A stretch of 64,000 nt of DNA from Strongylocentrotus purpuratus (lineage: Eukaryota > Echinodermata > Echinoidea > Camarodonta > Strongylocentrotidae), in contig NW_022145615.1 of assembly GCF_000002235.5 (NCBI RefSeq), positions 17,905,012 through 17,969,011 of the forward strand, read 5' to 3'. The stretch's first letter is position 1; every line of letters begins with the position of its first letter. This document shows positions 47,601-58,500 of this stretch, in pieces. Made by a program: the position numbers and the translations under genes. The notes beneath the pieces were generated by a model. The model saw nothing but the letters and a program-made list of their open reading frames with translations. It had not been told where the DNA came from and made no database searches.

Positions 47601-47706
47601 ATCGCCGTGTGGGTACATGAGCCTACAGCTCGATAGCTTGAACAATAACGGCAATAACGAATACCAGCCGCTAAGCCCTTTCGATTTGACAGAAGTTACA
47701 GCATAG
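32667..47706 (+). CDS. Single-MAM-domain type I transmembrane protein (5 exons)
   Basis: The exons are 32667-32769, 39679-39837, 40557-40819, 41427-41517 and 47096-47706; all introns are GT-AG and the phases agree, giving 408 residues. Residues 1-32 form a signal peptide (hydrophobic core LLVSVFVLLL). Residues 42-204 form one MAM domain with CDFETDDLCGY, DDFNWKR, TGPTYDHT, LISPSLAP, CATFFFHMFG and DIAIDDI in family order. Residues 206-257 are a Ser/Thr/Pro-rich stalk, likely O-glycosylated. Residues 258-283 are a transmembrane helix. Residues 284-408 are an acidic cytoplasmic tail with YVEI, YMSL and YQPL. MAM domains mediate adhesion and dimerisation in receptor phosphatases, neuropilins and meprins; no enzymatic domain is present here. 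Extra symmetric phase-1 exons inside the two long introns cannot be excluded. No orthologue name is assigned. Confidence 0.88.
33395..33473. repeat. (GA)39 microsatellite
   Basis: An uninterrupted GA run of about 79 bp lies in intron 1 of the MAM gene. Confidence 0.97.
36341..36450. repeat. Perfect 55-bp tandem duplication
   Basis: Two adjacent copies start CTACTATAACGGATATAGTA and end GGAAATAATATTCCC (36341-36395 and 36396-36450). I see no difference between them, which suggests a recent event or an assembly artefact. Confidence 0.92.
39679..39837 (+). CDS. Exon 2 of the MAM gene (MAM, first third)
   Basis: 159 nt, phase 1 on both sides, acceptor attatcag and donor gtatgt. It encodes SCDFETDDLCGYVQGDRDDF and the TGPTYDHT block. 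A dispersed repeat begins about 25 bp beyond the donor. Confidence 0.92.
39861..40035. repeat. Dispersed repeat, copy 1
   Basis: The blocks CCCCACTGCACTACATTTA, GCGTCCTCTATACAG, GAGATAACCACCTGTCAGTG and GGTCTAATCCCT occur in inverted order and orientation at about 59325-59520. This is an interspersed family of unknown class located in intron 2 of the MAM gene. Confidence 0.65.
40557..40819 (+). CDS. Exon 3 of the MAM gene (MAM, middle)
   Basis: 263 nt. It encodes HYAYIEGTGVHAWNAAHLIS, then CATFFFHMFGEDTGELSL, and ends in CARGCK. The acceptor is ctacag and the donor gtaggc. It is noticeably more GC-rich than the introns around it. Confidence 0.93.
41427..41517 (+). CDS. Exon 4 of the MAM gene (MAM, C-terminal)
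   Basis: 91 nt from phase 0 to phase 1. It encodes LSFEAKPGNGYWSDIAIDDI followed by TVVNGSCFPE, the closing strand and final cysteine of MAM domains. The donor is gtacga and a (TTC)n tract follows. Confidence 0.93.
41563..41656. repeat. (TTC)n microsatellite
   Basis: Imperfect TTC triplets start about 45 bp after the exon 4 donor. It is a polypyrimidine tract on the transcribed strand. Confidence 0.95.
42556..44424. mobile_element. Composite repeat with hairpin ends and an internal duplication
   Basis: The left end has the hairpin ATTCGTCACGAGGACGAAT followed by AAGGTGGTCTGCC. The right end has the hairpin AGGTGATCTGTCATCGACAG..CCACCT, so AGGTGGTCTG is inverted between the ends. A segment of about 150 bp beginning TCTCAGCTACAACATACTCA is present at about 42778 and 43230. 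TGACGTCA-type octamers occur near 43547, 43593 and 44169, and a CG-alternating stretch lies at 43911-44056. No protein-coding capacity was seen. Class unknown. Confidence 0.6.
43051..43125 (-). mobile_element. tRNA-like sequence inside the composite repeat
   Basis: On the minus strand, TGGTATATCGGC (A-box-like) and GGTTCGAGTCC (B-box) are correctly spaced and the T-arm CCTGG/CCGGG pairs. The acceptor stem does not pair, so this looks like a SINE promoter or tRNA relic and not a working tRNA gene. Confidence 0.4.
45560..45890 (+). mobile_element. Retroelement 3' end (LINE-like tail)
   Basis: A hairpin-forming GAAGACCAGCTTTTAGCTGA followed by AAAGGGTGATCC and an AATAAATAAATAAAA tail resembles LINE 3' UTR ends. 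The region upstream is T-rich with no reverse transcriptase. Confidence 0.45.
47096..47706 (+). CDS. Exon 5 of the MAM gene (stalk, transmembrane helix, cytoplasmic tail)
   Basis: 611 nt ending in TAG. It begins with the split Gly and a Ser/Thr/Pro-rich segment, then a helix of about 26 hydrophobic residues (including AVGLTFWTAVFIIIFIIF), a DKRR stop-transfer cluster and a 125-residue acidic tail with PKPPRGPSP, CGYMSLQL and NEYQPLSPF. The acceptor is tttaaacag. Confidence 0.9.
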
Positions 47707-48406
47707 CATATTGGACTTATTGACTACAAAATCATTAAAGATAACTCATAGACATTTATCATATAATCGATGTAAATATGCCGTGATGAGGATTGAATTT
47801 GGTGGTAAAAGACTGTCAAAAATTTATATATATTTATTGATTTCAATATAGAAGTACTTCATAGTTCACAGTAACCGTCACGCGTTTTTCCGTTATCACC
47901 GAGAGTATTGATTTGATATCATCGACCGTGCGGAGTACATGAGTGACTGTGAGCGGTCAGCTAAGAACATTATTCATGAAAAGAGAAGGAGGAGGATTTC
48001 ATGTATCATGAAGTTTCGAGACGTCATGTAAGTCAGTAGTCTGGCATCAAGACAAGAAGTTTACACCAATCATATCCAGAGCTCTTATATCCTTGGAAAC
48101 AATACGTGATATTAACATTTTTTATCCGGAACCTTCACCTTAGTATTTGCACAATTTTTGAACTTCTGTAAACAGGTACAAATATGGATGAGCAAAAGTA
48201 CCTATTTTTTGCTAGGAAGGAAAATTATGCCGAATATGTAAGAGATCATTGTTTCAAAAGACATTGGGTTTAGATATTGTATTTCTTGATTGCCGATCGC
48301 CTTATTTCAGAATATTGGGAAGATTCAACAAACTATATCTCGAGTATATTTATGTGCTTGTAAGCTTCAAGTTCAATTACTCATCGAGTAACATTTCCTT
48401 GCCCGA

Positions 48407-48455
48407 AATAAACTTTTTAGAGCGGAAATAATTGCCAAAACAGAGAGCGAATAAA
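48407..48455 (+). promoter_or_regulatory. Candidate poly(A) signals of the MAM gene
   Basis: AATAAA at 48407-48412 and again at 48450-48455, about 0.7 kb after the stop. Later signals (for example near 49949) could also be used. Confidence 0.35.
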
Positions 48456-49194
48456 ATATGTAACAAATGCAATCACAGGCTTCCCTGTCTGCTTTGTTGG
48501 AGAAGAAACCATTTCCCGCTTGATTTCCCCGATCTGAAAAACACCGAGGATGATTTATTTTGATGAGTTAATGGCACAGAAAGAACAACAAGTTTCTTAT
48601 CATAACAGGAAAACCAAAGTGAAGGCCGTCTATTCTTCTTTTCTCTCGGGTGGAATGCAATTCTATTTCTGGCCTGCCAGGTTCCTCCAAATATCAGGGT
48701 TCACACGTCTGCGATTATTATTATTTTCGTGAAGGGAGGTGCGTTTTTTTCTTTAGCCTCCCCCACCCCCCTAAAAAGGGTACCTGATATGATGTTTATA
48801 GAAGAACTTCGGAATCAATGACAGAATGAAAAATAGGTATACCCTTGAACTCCACAATAAACGATTTCCACTTGGTATATCTGCGCATATTTTAGACATA
48901 TTTTATTTATTAGAGAGAAATACACCTACACATTTATATATACTTCAAGCACCCATCCGACTTGCTTTAGTTTTCATGAGTTTAGTTTCATCTTTTTTAC
49001 CATCAAAAGTCGATGGCTTCCCGGATTTGAGGAAAAAGTCATCAGTTTTTTTTCTAAATCTCAAGACTTTGTAACTTATTTGATGTGATGTCAAAATATA
49101 TGCCAAGACTTTGTATTTTTGTATCCAATTAGAAAAATGCTACACTATTTCTCTGATGTTTGCATCAAGTGTTCGTATCAGAAACAAATTCTTT

Positions 49195-49230
<36 letters not shown>

Positions 49231-50256
49231 TCAAACAGCCTATCAAATCAGTTATTCGGTAAATCTGTAATCAGTCACTGCTACACATTAACCAATCAAA
49301 AGCACTCTCTCGTATAATACAGAATTAGACATCGCTCAACAACCAATCAAATTAAGTCTATCAGATAGCTTTGTAAATATCTGATCAAGTTCACCGTTTT
49401 TGTTGGTTGTTTTGTGGGGGCAAAATATACGATAACCGATTTGGAAATGATATGAAATGTGATATTCTTAATCCTTTTTTTTTAATTGAAAAAAGTTGAC
49501 TCTTCCGATGAGAATATTATCAAACACAAAAATTCAGGGATTTGTTGAGTGATTTCATATTCATTTAGTCTCGAAAAGTTGTAGGAATAATGATCTTAAT
49601 TTTGTGTTTATGTGAATTGATTGAATTTGATATGATTGTGAATATTTGACATAAAAACCTTGCCAAATGAAATTTTGTATTACAGTTCCTTTTCGAATGT
49701 GTTATACAATTGTGCAATTAATATATAATGGAAATATGTATTTCATTTACAAATGGCTTTAAAAGAGACTGCACCAGATATAAAACGCATTCAAACATGA
49801 ATTTCAAAGATATCATAAGAGTTTATTTCATTAAAATCAAGCTGCGATTTCTGTACTGATCCATTTCTATAGCAAAAATAGTCATGTTATATGAAATTGG
49901 TTGTAATAATTCAAAATATAACTATTCATACATATTAGTATCATTCATAATAAAAGTTTTGTCTCCTATATGCCTCTATATCATCTAAGAATGTATTTGA
50001 ATACATTGGCTTCTTGCATTTAAACTACATGAATACACAGGAAAAGTGATGCTAATACTGCTCCATCTAAACACTATAATTATAAAAATGTAATGCTTCA
50101 AATCTCACGATTCATCAGATATCATGAATAAAAATTGATTGTTTGTATATTTCAAAGTATTTCAATGTATTATAGTTGTTTGTTGTTTGAGAAACTCATT
50201 CTCATGTTCGTGATTGATCAGTTCAATTCACTTGAAAGACGTTGTTGAAAGATAAT

Positions 50257-50421
50257 CCTGGGCCCCGTCTTACACAGAGTTGCGATTGATCCAAATCAAT
50301 CGCAAGTCCTCCAATCGATCGCAAGTCTGCAGTCTCCTATCTCTTATGTACATAGTTGCGATTGATATCAATTGCAAATAAGTTGTGATTGATATCAACT
50401 CTTTGTAAGACAGGACCCTGG
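50257..50421. mobile_element. MITE, family 2, copy 1
   Basis: The arms CCTGGGCCCCGTCTTACACAG and CTTTGTAAGACAGGACCCTGG are inverted copies. Internal GCGATTGATxxxAATC blocks also form inverted pairs. A second copy lies at 53800-53947. Confidence 0.8.
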
Positions 50422-53400
50422 TTACAACCCATAGTATGAAAGACTATATGTTTGCTTCATGACAACTAGAAATATACCTTTTCTATTGATATATATATAT
50501 ACACAATGATGAGGAATCTAATATTTGAAGCTGTATACAAAAAAGTCTAGTAATTCTGTACCTACTCTACCAGCTCTGACATAATCTTTGATATACCAAA
50601 CACTTCTAAAAGCATTTTTTTTAAGTACATCAACAAATACATAACAAATAACATATCACGGATTATTAAGTATTTCATTTAAAATGTCAAAATCAGCAAT
50701 TTTCAATTTACAAGGGATACTCAAAATATAAGGATACACTAAAGGAAAGGAAAGTACAGGTGATTAATTTAATGTACTGAGAAAAGTGTTGATGGAGGGA
50801 GAGAGAGAGAGAGAGAGAGAAGAAAAGAAAGAGGACAGAAAGAATCCATTTCAGTTAGTTCACTTAATACCAATGTATACAATACATCACTTAAATAATA
50901 AACCCTTCCACCCTACATAATATCTAAGACTAAAAAGCTTTAAAAATATACATGATATAATTACTATTTTTGTCTTCTCTTTCTGAAATATCTATACACG
51001 TAATATAACATGTTAACTTCACCCATCTATGACCTGGGCCCGTGGCATAAAATAATGTATGCAATCTAAATGGCAATATCCAATCAAGATCATTATTACA
51101 TGAATTATTGTTCAAAAGGCTGACCATTTACCAATCATAATCATTGTTTTAAATTTGCAATCGATCATAGGCCTTTGTGTTACAGCCAGACCCATGTTGT
51201 ATACGGTTCTCAAATGCTTTTTATTCTACTTTGCAATTTTTCTTCCTAAATATTCCTTGGAGTGACCAATACGTGTTACGCTGAATATCATTATTAAAGA
51301 TTTCACATTAGTATACTTGAATACATCTACTTTACACATAATATATATAAACACAGAATATTATTTGTACTATAATACAAGCTACATGTATAAATAAAAC
51401 ATCATACCTTTATCAAATGAATGTATACGGTTTGCTTCATTTACATAATGATGTAACACTATTTAACAAAACCTGTGTTGCATCAACCCTACATGAATGC
51501 AATAGCTGCTGCTACAAATAGCCTGCTTTTTATTTTTTGTTGTGTCTTGCATGTTTACTTTTCAAATGAATTTTAGTTGGACAAAAAGGAAGTTACAAAT
51601 ATGAAGAAAAATCTTAATAATAACATTCATGTCACAGTTCCTAAAATGGAGGACCATTCGTGTGTATTTTCTGTGTCTCTGTTTCCTCATCTTAAAATAA
51701 ATGTTGAAAATTCCTAACTCAGAAGAAAATAATGATGACAGAGATTGCAAACAAATGCAAAGTGACTATATTACCCAATATTTTCACTACCAAATATTAA
51801 AGTAATAGCAAATCTTTTTGAACAAAATGTAAACATGAAGGTCACTTTTTTACCACAGAATTATCGTGAAATCCTTTAATCCATAAGCTGATCTTATGTA
51901 GTCAGAAGTAACAACTGTGTGCAATTGTTCAGTGAGGCCAAAATGGTATCATATATAAAACCACAACCTACACATGTAATGTTTAACACTGATCACACTA
52001 CCAACAATGACACATTATCAACATACATAATGTAATATTCCTTTCTTATTCAATCAAACCGTTTGTGAAGTAGGGAAGATTAAGTTCTAAGTACATGTAC
52101 AGCATTTTGGGGTTGTATTTTTTTCTTCCTATTTCACTACACGTTTGATCATTAAATTTGTTCACACAAGTCACTTTGCACTGTTTAAGAAGTGTCACCC
52201 TTGAACATATTAAATCCATCTATACTGTACATTCCACTAAAAAACAAAACTTCATAAAAACTTTACAGTGAATGTCAAGTTGTTAACACAAGAAATTTGC
52301 AATTGATCACAGTCATTTGAAATAAAATCAACTTCAGAAAGGTTATAATACAAGTGTGAATTGTGTAGTTGATTTCTGCCTGTACAACTTGAAATGATGT
52401 TCAAATGTCCACTTGACTGCAGCAGCCATTATTAAGTATCATGTCAACCACCGAATAAATCCCTGTCCCCTCGTATCACAAAACCTGGCAACAAGCCATC
52501 TCTTGATGACAACTATTTAATGTAAGACTACTCCAGGGGAAGTGCACTTTTCTAACTTTTCCCCTTCCTTACGAATCATGGTGCTCCGAAAGCGCACCGA
52601 CGTTAATAACATTTAGGGTTTATTAAGTCTGAAGTATCTGGATGACTCATAGTTAGACTGTAAAACACACCAAGAATTTGTCAAAAATCAATTTTCTTAC
52701 TCATATTTGACAGCCAGACAGAAAAGTACAGAGTGTATCAGAATTTTTTTTTACCACATTTGGTAACTTTTGATTAAAAGGTCATGATAGAGTGATTGAA
52801 ATATATCTCACGGTAAAGAGTACTTTGTGCTTCTGTCTACCACCCAAACTTGGTACAAAAAGGAATTTTGGCAATTTTTTTAGAAAGGCAGCTGCTCTAT
52901 CAAGGTGACAGAGTATTGTTTACTTTTTAAAATAAAATATATTTCATGGTCACGAAGGTGATACATTTTAATTGGGAATCTTCCAAAGTTGGGTATACTT
53001 TTTTTTATACGCACTGTATAGTCAAGTTCATGTACAAACCTAGCACATATAGAAAGGTATCACTGATGAAATCAGGCTATTTTGCTTGTACCATCAATAT
53101 AGTACTATTATATCATACAAATCACAAATCATGACATACATGTACACTGTCAAATATATATCTGTAACCACTGTCAATTAAAAAAAATATGATTATATTT
53201 GAATTGAAAAAATATATTCACTTTATACATTAACATGTAAATACTCAGATTTTACAAAGTAGTTACATAATTCAAATAATTGATATAGTAGTAGTGCTGA
53301 TGCTGAACATATAAATTAATATTTTTTAAACAGTAACTGTACAAATCTATCAAAGTATGGAAAAATCTTCAAATTAAAATTTAAAAATATACTTATCTCT

Positions 53401-53799
53401 CTCTGTGTTAGAAACAACCACAATTTTAGCATAACTTCTTTGGTTATTATCATGCAGTACTGAATAATAGCTGAATAAAATCTGAAAGACCATCATTTAG
53501 GAATTAAGTACACTTATATGATTCAAACGAATACACTCTCTTGACCAGCTGGTTGACTCGTCTGTTATGATTTTAAAAACTTGATATCAGGAGAAAAGAT
53601 TGTCTCTTTGGAGCCAGAAGGGCCATAGATCTGTGTTAAGGTATACAAGATAATGCCCTTCTGCTCCCGGCAATGTTGACATATGAAACAGGATTGAATG
53701 GACACCATCATTGGTGCATTGTGGGAGAAGCCTAGGTACAGAAAGCAAACTGCGTTCAATAGAAGGCCTGGCATAGTTGCACACCTATCATACATACAT

Positions 53800-53947
53800 C
53801 TGGGCCTCGTCTTTTAAAGAGTTGTGATTGATCCAAATCAATCGCAAGTTTGCAGTCTCTAATTTCTTATGTGCATATATAGTTACGATTGATATTGATT
53901 GCAAATAAGTTGTGATTAATATCGCCTCTTTATAAGACGGGGCCCTG
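53800..53947. mobile_element. MITE, family 2, copy 2
   Basis: It has the same termini (CTGGGCCTCGTCTTTTAAAG and CTTTATAAGACGGGGCCCTG) and the same core (GATTGATCCAAATCAATCGC) as the copy at 50.26 kb. It abuts the foldback element at 53998. Confidence 0.8.
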
Positions 53948-53997
53948 ATCACAGATTAAGTAGAGAGGTCCATGATTGAACGCAATACCTTGATACC

Positions 53998-54371
53998 CAT
54001 TAGGCCTATCTTCATCAGCTCTAGATTGCCAAATATCCCGCTATTTGAACTATCCCGATCGCAAATTATCCGGTAAATTTGCGTCTTCATCAGCCCGAAG
54101 TTGCAATTAGCGGGATATTTGGTCGAGATAATCATCCCCAGATATCTTAGGCTAGTTTGCAAAATATCCCGCTGTTTGTCCGGTGTTTCTTCACCAGCCC
54201 GAAGACTCGCATTATGCGTAAACGTTGAGCAAAATATCTTGAGCTTGAGTTTCAAGTTTTGAGGTCAAGTCTTGTGCTGATGAAGTAGTGATTTGTAACT
54301 TCGGGTTTAATTCCCAAATCAGAAATAGCGGGCTATTTGGCAATCTTGAGATGATGGGGACAGGCCCATTG
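53998..54371. mobile_element. Foldback element with ~50-bp inverted repeats
   Basis: The left arm 53998-54048 (including AGATTGCCAAATATCCCGCT) pairs with the right arm 54319-54371 (including AGCGGGCTATTTGGCAATCT). CATCAGCCCGAAG and AATATCCCGCT motifs recur inside. It ends about 45 bp before the stop codon of the exon at 54415. Confidence 0.75.
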
Positions 54372-54414
54372 AGATTGTGACAGCGAGTCCTAATAATGAC
54401 CTGCATCCTGTGTG

Positions 54415-54700
54415 CTATCCTAATACATCCTTAATCCATTGCATTCTCAATTCTCTCATTTCCCCAGGCTTCATAGAGGAAGCATCCCATCCCTGCAGGC
54501 AACTGGTTAAACTTAAAATTACTTGTGGATTCCAGGAATAGAGATCTGTATCACTAGTCCCACCCGATAGCTTCTTCGTATCACGATGACTGATGATTCT
54601 TCCTCTCTTCTTAGAACTAGGTAGACGGAGGGTTAGGGGATTTCGACCTGCTCCTGAAGGCTGATCGACGGAAAACATTGCTGCTGTGGGCTCCACCACG
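54415..54700 (-). CDS. Terminal coding exon of an unrecognised minus-strand gene
   Basis: An open frame of about 94 codons ends in TAG at 54415. Its start is a splice acceptor: TTGCTTTCTCTCTTGTACACAG lies just before it on the minus strand. The sequence is complex and polar, including VDQPSGAGRNPLTLRLPSSK, KRGRIISHRDTKKLSGG and MRELRMQWIKDVLG, unlike the simple-sequence shadows elsewhere, and it is more GC-rich than its surroundings. A second AG (after GAGCCCACAG) is a possible alternative acceptor. I do not recognise the family. The basic SSKKRGR cluster could be a nuclear signal. Upstream exons should lie above 54.74 kb. Confidence 0.55.
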
Positions 54701-55453
54701 CTGTGTACAAGAGAGAAAGCAACAGATATTTCAGTATGCCTGTTTATGCTTGGAAGTTCAAAAATGGTGAATAAAAGTTACTTCAAACTAAGGCTTGTTG
54801 TATGTGTTAAATCATTAAATATTTTGTCGAATAATGTCAAATCTTCATTTATATATGAAATGATAGATATGTATATAAAAATATCATGATGAATCAGGGG
54901 CAAAAAAATGAGCCATTTGCTTTTTGACGTTTGGTTCACACTTTTGATGAACTTGTGTATGGACGAAATATAAACACATACCTAGGAAAAGCAATTACGA
55001 GGCATGTACTAGTTTTGTGTATTTGTCCAAAAGAACAACAATATAACAAATTCCAAAAAATTAATGAAGCAATGTAAGAAGCTTGTATTTTAAAACAAAA
55101 AGTGAAAACAAAAATCTGGTGAGAGCAACAACAAAAAACATATATGGAATAATAAAGTCTTCAAATAAAAAAGGGAAAACTATACACAATTTATGCAATA
55201 AGATAAACAACAATAGTATAAACAATAAAACACAATAAAAAAGAGTCATATCATACATACAAAATAAATGTTAAACCATAAAAACTACACGTGTGGAACA
55301 GTAAGTCAAGTAGTTAGTATTGATTCATTAAGATTTTCTTTTGACAGTGTAAATATTAGCTTTATTGATGTCAGGTTCTTCACTGATATATTATTTGAAT
55401 TTTACTTGAATTCTACAAATACAAATATCATCATGCTTCGATTCTAATTTGCA

Positions 55454-55560
55454 AACCTTGTGCTCTAGGGCTAAGCTTCTCTTTAACGTCTTCCTGCTGT
55501 CGAGTAGTCAGCGTCTCTCTGTTCAGTGTATGAACACAACCTTGGATTACTTCTTGGATT
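55454..55560 (-). CDS. Possible exon of the same unrecognised minus-strand gene
   Basis: On the minus strand a frame reads NRETLTTRQQEDVKEKLSPR and then AQGLQIRIEA before a stop at 55431. A donor (CAAG, then gtttgc) lies before that stop and is phase 1; it fits the alternative acceptor of the 54415-54700 exon. No strong acceptor could be fixed, so the upper boundary is approximate. The amphipathic, charged composition is protein-like, but this is weak evidence. Confidence 0.25.
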
Positions 55561-55893
55561 ATGTATAAGTAGTTACCCGGACAACCAATAATTAGTGAAA
55601 TGAAGTATATTTGGATGAATTCAACTGGAACTGATAAAATGTGTTTTCGTGCAAGATAAGGGGTATGATAGGGGTATGATAATGATATTTGTAAGATGTT
55701 ATTATCAAAACAAAGTCAGAAAAAAAAAGGTAGGTGCAATATGGGAATGAGTGTGATGCAGCTGGCCTCACTATAGCGCTTTTTTTTTAGAAAAAAACTA
55801 TTCATGCAAGTTTTTTTAAATTCTAATTCATGCAAGTTTTTTTTTTTTAAAGTGAATTTGACAAGTGTTACTTTGATTTGGTATGATAAGTGA

Positions 55894-56193
55894 CCAAGGG
55901 GTGTTTCACAAAGATCCTAAGTCGAACTTAACTTCAATTTGTACTTAAACATTATGGAGAGCCATTTGTAGCCTAAACATGAAATATATTCAAAAGCAAA
56001 AATTCAAGTATTTTAGACTTTTCATAAATTCCACATCAAGAATATGAAATCTCCTCGATAATAGAAAATATGAATGATTTCGATCAACATTTTATATCTT
56101 CTAAAATAACTTTTACAAAATATTTTCAAAGATGCTCACAGCTTTCCATAACTGTTAAGTCCAACTTAAGATCTTTGTGAAACATCCCCCAGG
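55894..56193. mobile_element. MITE, family 1, full copy
   Basis: The arms GGGGTGTTTCACAAAGATCC and GATCTTTGTGAAACATCCCC, and the shared core (inverted relative to 4057: GAAATCTCCTCGATAATAG), place it in the family of the element at 4057-4373. Confidence 0.82.
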
Positions 56194-57580
56194 AAAACTA
56201 TAAAATGCGCATGCATACAAAATATTTTTAATCAAAACACACAGAAAAGATATGTATGATATATATGTATGTGTTGAATGCTTGCAAATTTGCTCTGAGT
56301 GTTATGTAGATTATAGGAAAAAAGTGAATACACCACACTTATAACTCATCCCAAACATCTAATTGATAAGGTAACAAACAAACAATGAACACCAAAAAAA
56401 TATATAAAAAAAATGATTATGTCCGCACTTAGTCAAAGATGAGGAAAGAGTGAATGAGTGACAAACAACAAACAATGACTTTGTATGATCACTGTATTTA
56501 TAAACATTTGCTTTTTTAGTCTTCTTCATTTTCTCCATCCTTATCTCTTATCTCTTTGTCCTTTCTTATTTGCTTCCATTTTAATACTTAATTTGCCCTT
56601 TTAGCATCCCTCTTCCATTTTTCTTATTGTTTTACTTTCTTGTTCTCTTTCTATTATTTTTCTTTAAATTTGTTATCTTCTTCTTCTGAGTCTTCTCCTC
56701 AACATTTTCTTCTTTTTCTTCTCTGGTTTTCCCTAACCATTTGACATTTCCTTCTTAGAAGGAACCCTTCTGATGAAAATGTGATGAAATCAAACTACCT
56801 GGAAGAAGACTAGGATGTTTTAAGTGGAAAATGGGAGTATGTAGAGTCAATACAGTCTCCTCTAAGAGTCAACAATACCATCATCCCTGGGGGTGGATGT
56901 CATGAATCATTCTTTTATCAAATAGATCTTGAATACATTTATGAATGGGTACAATGAGACATAGTGGAGGTACATGTAAATGTATAACAAGGACCACGTG
57001 GCGAATACAGTGAGGGAGCAAAAAAGGGTGGGGAGAGGAAAAGAGAAGAGAGAGAAAGAGACAGAATGAATAAAAGAAAGTCAGGAGAGAGACAGAAAAA
57101 ATGCATGGAAAGGTAAAATAAAGGGGGAAATGGAGAAGAGTGGGAGGGAGAGATAGAGAGAGAGAGGGGAGGAGAGGAGGGTGAGGAGGGGGAGATGGAG
57201 AAACAATAGGATTTTCACACACCATATTAATTTACAATAAATAGACTCCGGATTCCAAATGGATGAGCAAAATTATTCATGCATATGATGGGGGGGGAGG
57301 GGTATGTAGACAACAAAATTCCAAATAATGGCTCATATGAATATATATATATTACATGTAAATATGAATATCAATTAAATCGTAGCTCACATTAATCTTC
57401 TAATTTTTCAGTTTTTATGTTATTAATCATCAGATTTCAGTTGATGCTGTTAAAATTTCCTTTCGATCACTACAAAACTAGAGATTACCTCTCAAATAAA
57501 CCGGCATAAAACCAGCTACTGACTCACGAGATATATGAAACACCAAAGAAGTTTGCAATATACTGTATGGATGGTCCTTG

Positions 57581-57727
57581 GCCCTCTTTCATAAAACTTG
57601 TTATCAATAACAAGTTACAAAGACTGTTATAAACTACTGAAATTGTGGCATTTGATTGGCTGAGAGCAAATTTGCCCTATAAATTTAGCAGTTGTTATTG
57701 ATAACAAGTTTTGTGAAACAGGGCCCT
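57581..57727. mobile_element. MITE, family 3
   Basis: The left arm GCCCTCTTTCATAAAACTTG then TTATCAATAACAA is inverted at the right end as TTGTTATTGATAACAAGTTT then TGTGAAACAGGGCC. Total about 147 bp, core AT-rich. Confidence 0.75.
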
Positions 57728-58133
57728 GAAGTATACATGAGTATATGAGTACGAGTGACCTCAATATTTTTTTCTTCATTTTGTTCACAAGGGTGATTTT
57801 GCTAAGGTTATATTCATGAAGATGAGCATGAAGTGCATGCATTTCTAAAAATCTGATGATTGTTGGTATAAATACAACATGACAATATGACACACATTTC
57901 AAGTACATTCTGGGCAAAATTCAATATTTTAGGTTAATCTGATTTTCATTTGAAATTGCATAGAAATATGAAGACCACATCTGTTGAGTCTACCAGAGAA
58001 ATATTTTGGCTACTGGGACCAAAGGATTATTTGATAGGAAATAAGATAATGAACAAATTGGTAAATTGCCAAAGATAGTTCAAGGGCACTTTGACAAAGC
58101 CACTGTCGTGTTACATGTACATACAAGTAGTCA

Positions 58134-58500
58134 GGCGCGTACGCAGGATTTTTTCAAGGGGGGGGGGGGGGGGGGTTTAACATTTATAAATCGGTCCGAA
58201 AATTTCGCAATGACTCAGCCAGCCGCTGAATATGCGGGGGGGGGGGGTATTTTTTTTTGGTCCCAAAAAAAATCGCAACTGAGTCGACCACTGAATAAGC
58301 GGGGGGGGGGGTAAGAGGACACTTTTTTTTTGGTCTCGAAATTTGGAAATTTGACATTTTACTCAGTTGGGGGGGGGGGGGGTAAGGTCACCTTTTTTAT
58401 GTCGGCCGTGGGCATAATTTTTTTTACGGGGGGGGGGGGGGGTTTAGGTTTTTTTAGGGGGGTTAGCATACATAAAATTACCAAAGGGGGGGGGGGGTAA
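58134..58500 (+). repeat. Tandemly arranged poly-G tracts
   Basis: Seven or so runs of 10-18 G occur within 370 bp, spaced by T-rich segments. Related spacers (TGACTCAGCCAGCCGCTGAA and GAGTCGACCACTGAATAAGC) show that it is a diverged tandem repeat. It is preceded by CAGGCGCGTACGCAGG. Strong quadruplex potential on the plus strand. Confidence 0.85.

Larger units (their letters stand above)
47707..54414. other. AT-rich convergent intergenic region / possible long 3' UTRs
   Basis: Following the MAM stop, AATAAA signals occur on the plus strand at 48407 and 48450. The rest, to 54.4 kb, is AT-rich, mainly unique DNA between two convergent transcripts, with no convincing exon. Repeats are a (TG)n run at 49200-49227, a MITE at 50257-50421, a short GA run at 50799-50820, a second copy of that MITE at 53800-53947 and a foldback element at 53998-54371. 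Confidence 0.6.
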
